Below the pieces are notes generated by a model, which worked only from the letters and a program-made list of their open reading frames with translations, had not been told where the DNA came from and searched no databases. Made by a program: the position numbers and the translations under genes. Source: Chloroflexota bacterium (GTDB lineage: Bacteria > Chloroflexota > UBA5177 > JANWHV01). Taken from it: 32,470 nucleotides of DNA. The stretch is taken from positions 1-32,470 of the forward strand of contig JAICHN010000003.1 in the NCBI GenBank assembly GCA_025924845.1, in the 5' to 3' direction. Shown here one piece after another: positions 1-7,228 of this stretch (its first letter is position 1; each line of letters begins with the position of its first letter).

Positions 1-8
1 ACGCTCTG

Positions 9-761
9 CTATCGGTTCCGGTAGTCCATGACTACCCTGCGCAGCACGGCCGGCACATTTGATACGATGGCGTCGATATTGAGGTCCAGGAGGAACTGCA
101 TCTCGGGCTCGCTGTCTACCGTCCAGGCCAGGATGCCCAGCCCGCGTTCGGCGGCCTCGTCCACGACGGCGGGCGCGATGACCGACGCTGCCAGGTGTAC
201 GCCCACCGCGCCAATCTCGGCCGCGACCCGAATCGCCTGGTCGGGCCGCTGCTCGGCCAGCAACGCAGCTCGGATCTGGGGATCGACCGCGCGAAGCCGT
301 CCGATCGTGGCGAAGTCAAAGCTTGAGACTACGATCCGACCGCGGAGTCCACGGACTTGTATGGCCGCCGCCACCGCTTGCTCGATGCCCTGGTAGGGGA
401 TTTTATCGACCTTGATCTCGATGTTAAGATAGACGCGCTCGCCGTACCGATCCAGCATCTCGGCCAGGGTGGGGATGCGTTGTCCGGCCCAGCGTGGCCC
501 ACGCCAGGCGCCGGCATCAAGAGCCTTCAACTCGGCCAGGGTTTGCTCCGCTACCATGCCGCTTCCATTTGTGGTGCGACGCGACGAGAAATCGTGGAGG
601 ACGACCAATTCGCCGTCGCGGGTCCGGTGCACGTCGAACTCGATCAACTCGGCGCCCTGCTCGACGGCAAGGTCGAACGCGGCGAGGGTATTTTCGGGAG
701 CGTCGGCCGAGGCGCCGCGATGGGCGCCGATCAGCGGTCTCTCGTTCGCAGGGAACAGCAT
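9..761 (-). CDS. Glycerophosphodiester phosphodiesterase (GDPD family)
   Basis: A 250-aa protein of the GDPD TIM-barrel family, which hydrolyses glycerophosphodiesters to glycerol 3-phosphate and an alcohol. The family signature is clear at the N-terminus: GAHRGASADAPENT (catalytic His14 and Arg15), then IEFDVHRTRDG (metal-binding Glu and Asp) and VVLHDF (second His). The C-terminus has the usual barrel-closing segments (GILAWTVDSEPEMQFLLDLNIDAI is split here as GILAWTVD and LNIDAIVSN). Length is normal for a bacterial cytoplasmic GDPD, and there is no signal peptide. The ATG at 761 lies 4 bases after the stop of the upstream regulator gene, with AAGGAG upstream, so the two are probably co-transcribed and translationally coupled. 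The exact substrate cannot be read from sequence. Confidence 0.93.
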   Translation of the reverse strand: MLFPANERPLIGAHRGASADAPENTLAAFDLAVEQGAELIEFDVHRTRDGELVVLHDFSSRRTTNGSGMVAEQTLAELKALDAGAWRGPRWAGQRIPTLAEMLDRYGERVYLNIEIKVDKIPYQGIEQAVAAAIQVRGLRGRIVVSSFDFATIGRLRAVDPQIRAALLAEQRPDQAIRVAAEIGAVGVHLAASVIAPAVVDEAAERGLGILAWTVDSEPEMQFLLDLNIDAIVSNVPAVLRRVVMDYRNR

Positions 762-765
762 TGGT

Positions 766-1386
766 CTATGACGCTCCTTCTCGCTCTTTTATAAGGGCGG
801 CGCGGACCGCCTGTGTCAGGGCCTCCAGGAGGCGCTGCGGATCCCGGCCCGGTTGCAGGCGGACCAACAGTTCTACATCCGGATCGATCTTCACGCGAGC
901 CCAATCGGTACGCTCCAACTGGCTGGCCGGCATCGCCTGCGCGGCATTCCGTTCGGCCCGTTTGGGCAGCACTACCACCGGACGCGGCCGCTTGGCCGGG
1001 TCGTCGCTCGGCTCGGCCAGTGTCGGATCAGGATGCAGTCGAAGGCCCGAGGCAAGGCGATCGAGATACATCTGCGCGTCGCCCTCCGTGGGCAACCGCA
1101 CCAGGGGTACCCGTTCGAGCAGAAGTCGTTGGGAGGCCGAAGGCAGGCGCTCCAGAAAGCGCTGCATGTCTTTGGTTGGCACGTACTGCGCGGCAAGGCG
1201 AATGATCAGCCGTAAACGGAGGAGGTGGTCCTCGCCGTATTGGGGGATGTGCGCGGAGCCGCCGCGCCCGGGCGAGAGCAGGCCCATGGCGAAATACTGT
1301 CGCGCGGCCCGCTCGCTCAGATTGACGTGTTCCTCGGTCGCGGCGGCGTCAATGAGGCCGCGTAGGCTGTAGGCAACCTCGGCCAT
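766..1386 (-). CDS. MerR-type HTH regulator
   Basis: A 206-aa protein whose first 80 residues read as a MerR-like winged helix: YSLRGLIDAA, then SERAARQYFAMGLLSPGRGG, then HIPQYGEDHLLRLRLIIRLA, which matches the usual pattern of helix-turn-helix, turn to 'GLL.P', Tyr-x-x-x-(H/D)L and a long dimerisation helix. The remainder is a poorly conserved effector region of unknown ligand, ending in a segment rich in Leu, Arg and Val. I chose the ATG at 1386 over one 27 bases upstream because GAGGA sits 6 bases before it and the match to the family begins there. It is followed directly by the GDPD gene, which may be its target. No cysteine pair typical of metal-sensing MerR proteins is visible. Confidence 0.75.
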   Translation of the reverse strand: MAEVAYSLRGLIDAAATEEHVNLSERAARQYFAMGLLSPGRGGSAHIPQYGEDHLLRLRLIIRLAAQYVPTKDMQRFLERLPSASQRLLLERVPLVRLPTEGDAQMYLDRLASGLRLHPDPTLAEPSDDPAKRPRPVVVLPKRAERNAAQAMPASQLERTDWARVKIDPDVELLVRLQPGRDPQRLLEALTQAVRAALIKEREGAS

Positions 1387-1435
1387 TGCTCGTCCTCGCA
1401 GTGCTTGGGGCATCCATGCCTGCCAGTATACAGGT

Positions 1436-1618
1436 AGCCCCGTCCTCGCGTGGGCCGGCCGGCCAGACGCCCAAACGGTAGGTAGCAGTGCCCAGATCGC
1501 TGCTCCCGGTGGGTGCGGTCAGCGCGTGATTCCCCCGCCGTGGGCCCTGGTGCCGGTGCCATGGCGACCCAGGGAAGCATCTCTCGGACCCGTAGTGTGC
1601 GTGTTCATCGATATCCAC
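1436..1618 (-). pseudogene. Decayed copy of the cytochrome b gene with a large internal deletion
   Basis: The region 1387-1757 has no intact gene but contains two blocks matching the intact cytochrome b gene at 3213-3926. Bases 1501-1618 match its 5' end (about 3819-3930, including the start codon region and the codons for NHALTA-TGS). Bases 1436-1500 match its 3' part (about 3297-3353, codons for LGTATYR.GVWPA.PREDGA). The roughly 460 bases between them are missing and the junction is direct. Frame is also broken, so the start and the NHALTA block are in different frames. Weak similarity seems to continue upstream to about 1690 (TGGTTGCCC is shared), suggesting the leader was copied too. No product is expected. 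Confidence 0.82.
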
Positions 1619-1757
1619 TGCCAATGTATTGTCCGTGAGCCGGACCGCCGAGGAACGCCGCGCGATCGGTATGTCTTGGTTGCCCGCGAGGTCGGTGCCC
1701 GATCGCCCCGGATTGCATCGAGAGACCACGAGTATGGTCCTACGGCCTGGTTACGGA

Positions 1758-2222
1758 TCACTCGTGTCGATGCATCGGAGGGGTTGCGTGCCCAACGTCA
1801 GCCACGAGCCTCATGGCGCCGGTGAACGGCACGGCATAGGAGACCGAGCCGACCGTTACCCAGGTACCATTAAGCCGCGCCTGCACAGTAATCCCCCAGC
1901 GTCCTACCATAGGCACCTCCGCATTTACCACCTGCCACAGTCCCTCTCCTAGACGACGCGCGGCATAGCGAGTTGTACCCATATCCATGTCCAGCGACCT
2001 CGAGAGCAGCCGCACGGCGGCGCCCTGGACGTCGGAGACTATGAAGGTATTCTCGGCATCGGCTCGGCCGGGCGCCGCGGCGATCGTGGCCGCCGAGTTG
2101 AGTGGAGCAACGATCGTCGTGATGGAGGATGCGGAAGGCGCGTACAGGTGTGAGAGGACGCCGACGACCACGAGCACAATTGGCAGACCGGCCAGAATGG
2201 GCCGGAACCCCCGGGTATTCAT
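1758..2222 (-). CDS. Secreted YtkA-like domain protein
   Basis: A 154-aa protein with an N-terminal hydrophobic segment (about residues 9-27) suited to a signal peptide or anchor, and a C-terminal beta-rich region. The pattern MDMGTTRYAARRLGEGLWQV and VPMVGRWGITVQARLNG resembles the YtkA-like fold often found beside CopC/CopD copper proteins ('...M..G.W.v.v...'). The ATG at 2222 was chosen because GGAGG lies 6 bases upstream; a longer reading from 2312 has no such site and no family support. It is divergent from the cupredoxin gene across a 358-bp region. Copper or redox relevance is inferred from the fold and neighbours only. Confidence 0.6.
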   Translation of the reverse strand: MNTRGFRPILAGLPIVLVVVGVLSHLYAPSASSITTIVAPLNSAATIAAAPGRADAENTFIVSDVQGAAVRLLSRSLDMDMGTTRYAARRLGEGLWQVVNAEVPMVGRWGITVQARLNGTWVTVGSVSYAVPFTGAMRLVADVGHATPPMHRHE

Positions 2223-2580
2223 AGTGCCTCCTTCGGTGAACAGGTTCATGGGCTCGGCGCGCCCGGCTGCGGCACTCCTGCCCGGCGACGCGTCCCTTCC
2301 CCAGTTCACCACGGTCCGGAACGCACTGCCAGAACCGGATGGCCGTTTCGGATGGGGCCGAAAGTCCTCTGTTGATCATGACCTCCCGGTGCGTGGACAT
2401 CGCCGCCCGTGCATCCCCAGCGCTCTCATGATCACCTGCCGTTTGGCTCCAGAACGAACGCCCTTAGGCCCGGGCGCGTCGGGACCTTCGGCCCTGTTGT
2501 GCGTGGTTCGGCAGGACGTAGAGTGGACTCATCGGCGGTAGGAGCCACCGTGAAGGTCCATAAAGAGGAGGAATACACCC
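2223..2580. promoter_or_regulatory. Divergent intergenic region between YtkA-like and cupredoxin genes
   Basis: No gene is visible. The stretch must hold both divergent promoters, but I see no convincing -35/-10 pair. Visible elements are a direct repeat CGGATGG at about 2338 and 2353, oppositely oriented TGATCATGACC (about 2375) and TCATGATCACC (about 2427), and a 31-bp block at 2504-2534 that is repeated at 3991-4021. A strong ribosome binding site, GAGGAGG, precedes the cupredoxin start by about 8 bases. Confidence 0.45.
2504..2534 (+). repeat. 31-bp block shared with 3991-4021 (copy A)
   Basis: TGGTTCGGC at one end and GTGGACTCATCG at the other are identical to 3991-4021 with the same 10-base spacing; about five of the ten middle bases also match. 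It lies about 50-80 bases before the cupredoxin start. It may be a regulatory site or a relic of duplication. Confidence 0.6.
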
Positions 2581-3075
2581 ATGATCACACGCACAGGCCT
2601 CGGAGCCACACTCCTGGCCTCGGTCACGCTGGTCGGACTTACCGCCGGGATCGCCCTGACCCACCCGGCTGCCCTGGCCGGCAGTCTCGGCGCGCCGGCC
2701 TCCGCGGCACAGGCGCCGGAGCGAATTAATTTGGTGATCGTCCCCGACGCGCTGCTTGGGTCGAACAAGCGCACGCATGATGCCTATGTTCCTGCATACC
2801 TGAGGGCCACCGCGGGTCGGCAAGTACTCGTCACCGTCTACAATCTGGACACGGCTCCACATTCCTTCACGTCCCCGGCGCTTGGACTGAATGTAATCGT
2901 GCCGGCCGCCAAGGCCGAGGGACTGCAGGGGACGAGCACCTTCAGTTTTACCGCGAAGAAGCCGGGCACCTACCACTGGAAGTGCATCCTGCCTTGCGAT
3001 AACGGCGGGGTAAATGCCTGGGCCATGACACATGACGGCTTCATGGCCGGCACCATTACTGTTACTGCCGCCTGA
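2581..3075 (+). CDS. Secreted cupredoxin (type I or CuA-like copper protein)
   Basis: A 164-aa protein with a signal peptide (hydrophobic residues about 7-35, cleavage probably near Ala43) and a cupredoxin fold. Candidate copper ligands are His94 in TAPHSFTSP, Cys135 in YHWKCILPCD, His151 in MTHDGFM and Met155. The second cysteine, Cys139, gives a C-x3-C pair reminiscent of the binuclear CuA site of cytochrome oxidase subunit II, although the usual close C...H spacing is extended by an insert. It would carry electrons outside the membrane. The start is fixed by GAGGAGG upstream. It is convergent with the cytochrome b gene and shares a promoter-proximal 31-bp block with it, so it probably serves the same electron-transfer locus. 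Mononuclear or binuclear copper cannot be decided from sequence. Confidence 0.85.
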   Translation: MITRTGLGATLLASVTLVGLTAGIALTHPAALAGSLGAPASAAQAPERINLVIVPDALLGSNKRTHDAYVPAYLRATAGRQVLVTVYNLDTAPHSFTSPALGLNVIVPAAKAEGLQGTSTFSFTAKKPGTYHWKCILPCDNGGVNAWAMTHDGFMAGTITVTAA

Positions 3076-3108
3076 GCATTGTCTGCCCACCAGCACCCGG
3101 TCGAGGCA

Positions 3109-3135
3109 GGGGGGACCGTCGTACGACGGCCCCCC
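3109..3135. terminator. Hairpin between convergent cupredoxin and cytochrome b genes
   Basis: GGGGGG, a bulged A, and CCGTCG pair with CGACGG and CCCCCC around a TA or GTAC loop, 34 bases after the cupredoxin stop. The T tract after it is weak (CTTTGGCCCTTTT). Position between convergent genes supports a terminator, possibly bidirectional. Confidence 0.65.
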
Positions 3136-3212
3136 TGGACTTTGGCCCTTTTGGCGCGGGGAGGCGGGGTTTAGGCGGGGCGGTCGGCCATGAGGGCATC
3201 GAGGTGCCGGAA

Positions 3213-3926
3213 TCAGGCTTCCTCGATTCGAGGGAAGGCCGCTACTACCGTGTCCCGACTTATCCGTGCGCGTACATCGCTAGGGATCCGCCCCGCCCCG
3301 TCCTCGCGTGGGCGGGCCGGCCAGACGCCAAAACGATAGGTAGCAGTGCCCAGACCGATGCCGATAATCAAGGCCATCAGGACGGCCCCGATACGGACTG
3401 CAATGGCACGCGCCCAGAGGGCGCGCGCCTCCCGCCAACTGGTGACGATGGCGTCCGGCAGATGCGCGAGCAGGTGTACACCCAGCAGCAGCGCGCTAAT
3501 CACTGCCGCATCGGTGTGGAGGGTGCTCAGCGGGCCGCCCCGGCCGCGCTGAATAAAGAGCGCCACTCCGGTGACCAGTGCAACGACCACGGACAGGACC
3601 AGGAACGGTGCCGATAGGCGTGACACCGGATCTGGGGGTCCCGCGGCGCGATAAGGCGAACTACCCGTGTAGTAGCGCAGCATCCTGTAACCGGTGCTCA
3701 CAAGCTTCAGAGCCACCATGGGGATCAGTATGAAGCCGATGACGTAATGGATATGCCAAAGGGCATCCATCAGCAGGCCGGTGAGAAACACCAGGCCAAG
3801 GAGTATCGTAAGCACGCTCCCGGTGAGTGCGGTGAGTGCGTGATTCCCCTCGGTCGGTCCAGGCGCCGGTACTACGGCAACCCAGGGCAGCAGCGCTCGG
3901 ATCGTGGGATGCATGTTCATCGACAT
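3213..3926 (-). CDS. Membrane cytochrome b-like protein (cytochrome b561/DUF4405 type)
   Basis: A 237-aa integral membrane protein with about five hydrophobic segments (roughly residues 37-56, 61-78, 104-125, 139-158 and 176-195). Histidines placed in or near helices, His29, His58, His60, His137, His151 and His155 (WHIHYVIGF; LHTDAAVISALLLGVHLLAHL), are candidate axial ligands for two b-hemes, as in cytochrome b561 and DUF4405 proteins. It is the last gene of the minus-strand run, 95 bases after apbE, and would pass electrons across or along the membrane. The start ATG at 3926 has a modest AGGA upstream; in-frame ATGs at 3920 and 3914 are alternatives. A deleted copy lies at 1436-1618. The exact family is less certain than the cytochrome character. 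Confidence 0.75.
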   Translation of the reverse strand: MSMNMHPTIRALLPWVAVVPAPGPTEGNHALTALTGSVLTILLGLVFLTGLLMDALWHIHYVIGFILIPMVALKLVSTGYRMLRYYTGSSPYRAAGPPDPVSRLSAPFLVLSVVVALVTGVALFIQRGRGGPLSTLHTDAAVISALLLGVHLLAHLPDAIVTSWREARALWARAIAVRIGAVLMALIIGIGLGTATYRFGVWPARPREDGAGRIPSDVRARISRDTVVAAFPRIEEA

Positions 3927-3990
3927 TCACCGTCCTATTTTTTTCGGTAAGCGGGACTAGGCATGGAGAAAGCACGATCATGGTTGCCCA

Positions 3991-4021
3991 TGGTTCGGCT
4001 GAGCGCAGTGTGGACTCATCG
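3991..4021 (+). repeat. 31-bp block shared with 2504-2534 (copy B)
   Basis: This is the second copy of the block described at 2504-2534. It sits in the 95-bp gap between apbE and the cytochrome b gene and ends exactly at the base before the apbE stop codon. Relative to the cytochrome b gene it lies 65-95 bases upstream, in the opposite orientation to copy A relative to the cupredoxin gene. Confidence 0.6.
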
Positions 4022-4828
4022 TCAGACGGACGGGAAGCCTATGGTGGAAAGAACGGTCTCATCTCCCATGATCGTCATTGCCTCATAGCCCGCGAGCCGA
4101 GCGGTCCAGGCGGGACCCGCCTTGCCCATGGCATAGGCAGCGGTGGCATATGCATCGGCCGTTCCCAGATCCGGACCGACGATGGTCACCGATAGGACGT
4201 CATTGGGAGGACCGCCAGTGTGTGGGTCAATGATATGTGGACCGCGCTCATAGGCACCGGAGGTGGCGACCGCCCGGTCGTTGACCGCGACTACCGCCGC
4301 GAGTTGATCGCGCAGCAGCGGGTGCTGGATGCCGAAGCGCCAGGCGGGCTCGGGAAATGGGCAGCCCCGCGCCAGGATGTCGCCGCCCGCATTAATGGCG
4401 TAGTTGCGGGCGCCCGCCGCATTCAGGATTTTGCCGGCGCGCTCCACCGACCAGCCTTTGACCAGTCCCGAAGGATCGATCGTCCTTGCCGAGGAGATAT
4501 CGGCTGATGCTTCGCCGTTGGGCAGGATTGCAGCCCGGATATCGAAGTAGCCGCCGGTCTCTTCACGCAGTTCCTCGCACCGTGCCAGAACTTCGCGCAG
4601 ATCGGGATGAGCCGCAGCGAGGGCCAGTGTACCGCGATTGAGCCTGCTGATCTCGCTGTCGGCCTTGTACGTGCTGAACGTTGCATCGACGAAGCGTAGC
4701 CAGTCGAAGGCGCGGTCCAGCGCCGCCGGATCGACGTCCGGGTCGCGCACGTCGATCAGGATCGGCATTCCCATGATCTGCTCGACCCGGTAGCACTCCG
4801 GGCGGGGGCGTGGTACGGCCGGATCCAT
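4022..4828 (-). CDS. apbE: FAD:protein FMN transferase (ApbE)
   Basis: A 268-aa ApbE enzyme, which uses FAD to attach FMN through a phosphoester bond to a threonine or serine of target proteins. All family motifs are present: FSTYKADSEISRLN (51-64), GGYFD (92-96), DPSGLVKGW (118-126), INAGGD (145-150), ATSGAYERG (188-196), HIIDPHTG (198-205) and DAYATAAYAMG (225-235). No lipobox or clear signal peptide is seen, so unlike many ApbE proteins it may act in the cytoplasm or be exported in another way. The ATG at 4828 is 4 bases after the stop of the FMN-binding protein gene, its obvious substrate. The neighbouring flavocytochrome and cytochrome b complete the pathway. Confidence 0.95.
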   Translation of the reverse strand: MDPAVPRPRPECYRVEQIMGMPILIDVRDPDVDPAALDRAFDWLRFVDATFSTYKADSEISRLNRGTLALAAAHPDLREVLARCEELREETGGYFDIRAAILPNGEASADISSARTIDPSGLVKGWSVERAGKILNAAGARNYAINAGGDILARGCPFPEPAWRFGIQHPLLRDQLAAVVAVNDRAVATSGAYERGPHIIDPHTGGPPNDVLSVTIVGPDLGTADAYATAAYAMGKAGPAWTARLAGYEAMTIMGDETVLSTIGFPSV

Positions 4829-4832
4829 CGCC

Positions 4833-5327
4833 CTACGTCAGGTGCGCGGTTTTGAGGGCCGCGAGGAGTGATTCGTAGAATGCGTCACTGGTCATGGTCG
4901 CGCCTGAAATACCGTAGATGTTCTTAATCTTGGCGGCAGTCTTTGCTTGCAGCACCTCCTGGCGCAGCATCGGGATCGCCTGCCCGTTGATGAAGGCGGA
5001 GCGAGCCCGTTCCGTGGGCGCCGTGGCCGAGATGTCTGTGACGGTTTTGCCCTTCACCACGATGGTCACCTGCACCGGTCCCCACTGCATGTCCGCACTC
5101 GGCCCCACGTAGCGGTGGGCGGTAACGGGCTTGGGTTTTGCTGTTGAAACTGGAACCTTTGTAGCGCCCGCAACGGCCTTAGTCGAGGGTATTGGGGTGG
5201 CGGTGCTCTTGGCTGAGGAGGTCGTAACAGTGGTGCTGGTAGCGGATGCACGGTTGGCGATGGTGACGCCCACGGGGATCGCCACCACGGCGCCGGCAAG
5301 CAGGGTGGCCGGAATTGCCTTACGCAT
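4833..5327 (-). CDS. Secreted FMN-binding domain protein
   Basis: A 164-aa protein with a signal peptide or anchor (residues 4-27), a Ser/Thr/Pro/Lys-rich linker (about 28-70) and a C-terminal FMN-binding domain (about 78-160). The domain ends in the ApbE acceptor motif SGATMTS (141-147), where Thr144 would carry covalent FMN, followed by the usual helix AFYESLLAAL. The canonical motif is D-x-x-(S/T)-G-A-T; here the Asp position is Tyr138. It lies between the flavocytochrome and apbE genes with 41- and 4-base gaps, so the three are one operon. Start: ATG at 5327 with AGGAGC upstream. The likely role is an extracytoplasmic flavin carrier accepting electrons from the flavocytochrome. Confidence 0.9.
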   Translation of the reverse strand: MRKAIPATLLAGAVVAIPVGVTIANRASATSTTVTTSSAKSTATPIPSTKAVAGATKVPVSTAKPKPVTAHRYVGPSADMQWGPVQVTIVVKGKTVTDISATAPTERARSAFINGQAIPMLRQEVLQAKTAAKIKNIYGISGATMTSDAFYESLLAALKTAHLT

Positions 5328-5368
5328 AATCTTTTGCTCCTGTTTCGTTCCCTATCGTTGGTCAGCCT

Positions 5369-6754
5369 TTAGAGCGCGAAGCGCTCGCTGTGGATATGTT
5401 TACCCGGCACCCGAGCATGCCGCAAGTCTCGTTCCAGGACGCGCATCATGGCGGGCGGCCCACAGAGATAGACGTCGCGATCGACGATGTCGGGTACCAG
5501 TCGATGTAGTTGAGCCGGTGACAATAGATCTTTTCCTTCGGGTCGGAGGTGATCGCCAATCACATAGAACAAGCTGATCCCGCGCTCACTCGCTAGGCGA
5601 TCAAGCTCGGCCCGAAAGACAAGATCTTCCTCGCGGATCGCCCGATAAATCAGCACGATATCTCCCGACATGTCTTCAAGCATGGCGCGAATCGGCGTGA
5701 TGCCGATGCCGCCCGCGATGAAGAGCACGCGCTCCCGCCGCCGCGCCGCGGCGGTGAAAATGCCGAAAGGACCCTCCGCTACCACGCGGGTGCCGGGTGG
5801 GATCTCGCCAAGGCGCCGGGTGAAGTCACCCGATGCCTTGACCGTGATACGCAGTGACTTCCCGTCCGGTGCCTCGGACAGGGAGAATGGGTGCGCCTCC
5901 CACCACCGGCCTCGGCCGAGGAAGCGCCAGAGGAAGAACTGACCGGCGCGCGCCTGGAGCCGCTCAAGGCGCCGTCCGCTTATCCGTATCGAGACAACCC
6001 CGGGACCTTCGTTGGTCACGGCTGCCACGCGCATCTGGTAGCGGAATGCCTGGAAGAGCGGAACCACGAGCCGAAACCACAGCAGCAGCAGCGCCGTGCC
6101 TATGTAGAGCGCCGTCCAGTAATTCGCGGCGGCCGCGTTGGCGGTAAGCTCATTGCCGGTGGGGATCTGGTGAAACCAGGCCAGGGCGATGCCCACGTAC
6201 ACGGTCAAGTGGAGGACATACCACGCCTCGTAGCGGAGCCGCCGGCGGACGATCACCAGCGACGCTATCACGACCACGATCAGTATCACCGTGCCGACCG
6301 TGGCCGCGATCATCCCCGGATAATCGGAAAGTAGCCGCGATATCTCGGTTGGGATGCCGACCTGATCCATCGCGGCATAGCCTATGGTGATGAAGACGAC
6401 ATGCGCCAGCACCAGATACAGGCAGATCTTGCCGTTGAGTCGGTGCCAGGCGGTGAGGTGGTCGAAGCCCAGCAGTTGCTCCAGCCAGGGCAGACGGGCG
6501 AGCAGCAGCACCTGGATGAGGGCCAGGTAGGCGCTGAGCAGTCCGGTGAGCCGCCCAATACTGGTCCAGAGATCGCCCCAGCCATGCACGCCGGAGATAT
6601 TCTTTCCGTACACCCAGAGCCAGATGATCACCAGCGCGTTGACTACGACGATCGCCGCGAAGGTCCATGCCGACGCGGTACGAAAGTTCAGGCGGCGGGG
6701 TCGCGGCGCAAGCGCGAATGCGTCTTGCCAGTCATGCGCGGGTACGGCGTCCAT
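5369..6754 (-). CDS. Ferric-reductase-like flavocytochrome with NAD(P)H:FAD domain
   Basis: A 461-aa membrane flavocytochrome. Residues about 28-238 form a ferric-reductase-like transmembrane domain of six helices with paired histidines His104 and His118, then His182 and His195, the likely b-heme ligands. Residues about 240-461 form a ferredoxin-NADP+ reductase-like module: HPFSLSEA (288-295) for FAD, GGIGITPIRAM (348-358) and VYLCGPPAMM (428-437) for NAD(P)H. It would oxidise NAD(P)H at the cytoplasmic face and deliver electrons across the membrane, here most simply to the FMN-binding protein encoded next. The ATG at 6754 follows GAGGTAGGG. It is the first gene of the minus-strand operon, divergent from the two-component genes. 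A fragment of a second copy lies at 9276-9463. Confidence 0.92.
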   Translation of the reverse strand: MDAVPAHDWQDAFALAPRPRRLNFRTASAWTFAAIVVVNALVIIWLWVYGKNISGVHGWGDLWTSIGRLTGLLSAYLALIQVLLLARLPWLEQLLGFDHLTAWHRLNGKICLYLVLAHVVFITIGYAAMDQVGIPTEISRLLSDYPGMIAATVGTVILIVVVIASLVIVRRRLRYEAWYVLHLTVYVGIALAWFHQIPTGNELTANAAAANYWTALYIGTALLLLWFRLVVPLFQAFRYQMRVAAVTNEGPGVVSIRISGRRLERLQARAGQFFLWRFLGRGRWWEAHPFSLSEAPDGKSLRITVKASGDFTRRLGEIPPGTRVVAEGPFGIFTAAARRRERVLFIAGGIGITPIRAMLEDMSGDIVLIYRAIREEDLVFRAELDRLASERGISLFYVIGDHLRPEGKDLLSPAQLHRLVPDIVDRDVYLCGPPAMMRVLERDLRHARVPGKHIHSERFAL

Positions 6755-7228
6755 TGTACCCTACCTCACGCCGCACTGGTCTGGATGTACAAAGAGCAGT
6801 ATGGCGATGCTGCTCACGCCGCATGTCGGATTTCGATTCATGGTACCCCTGTGTTCCCCTTGAGATACTAGTTGCAGCTACGGCCGCGAGAATCCTGCGA
6901 ACGCTTGCATCCTTGGTCCCGGACGCGAGGCGCCATTCCGGAGACCAGCTAGGCACCGGTCTCACCATGTACGATATCGTCCACTGATGACGAAACCATG
7001 ATCAAATGAGCCGGTTGACGACATCCATGTAGTGCCGCGCGATTGCGCGTCCTCGAAGCGTCCGGCCCTGGGGTAATTGGGCACTTGATCACGGATCTAT
7101 CATCTGACCTTCCTACGCTTGGGTCGGCGCTTCTTTTGAGCGCATGCTATATGCTGGAACAGCACCCACCACCGAGAGGTGTGGCACATGTGGTCTCTTT
7201 CTCTGCCGGCACGTGAGTACTTAACCAT
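6755..7228. promoter_or_regulatory. Divergent regulatory region between flavocytochrome and two-component genes
   Basis: There is no believable gene in these 474 bases. Possible regulator sites are ACGATATCGT, a 10-bp perfect palindrome at 6971-6980; GAGACC/GGTCTC, an inverted repeat at 6941-6946 and 6958-6963; and AACCATGATCAAA at about 6994, which resembles AACCATGATCGTG on the minus strand upstream of the cytochrome b gene (about 3974-3986). TTGACG at about 7017 could be a -35 box but I see no matching -10. OmpR-family regulators usually bind direct repeats, and none stands out. Confidence 0.4.

Noticed and set aside
494..1372. Plus-strand open frame rich in Arg and Ser opposite the MerR and GDPD genes
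   Set aside because: Composition is that of a GC-rich shadow frame; the minus-strand genes have clear motifs.
2374..7006. CATGATC as a shared operator in several intergenic regions
   Set aside because: The 7-mer also occurs in coding DNA (for example near 4066, 4771 and 31268) at about the number expected by chance; flanks are only partly alike.
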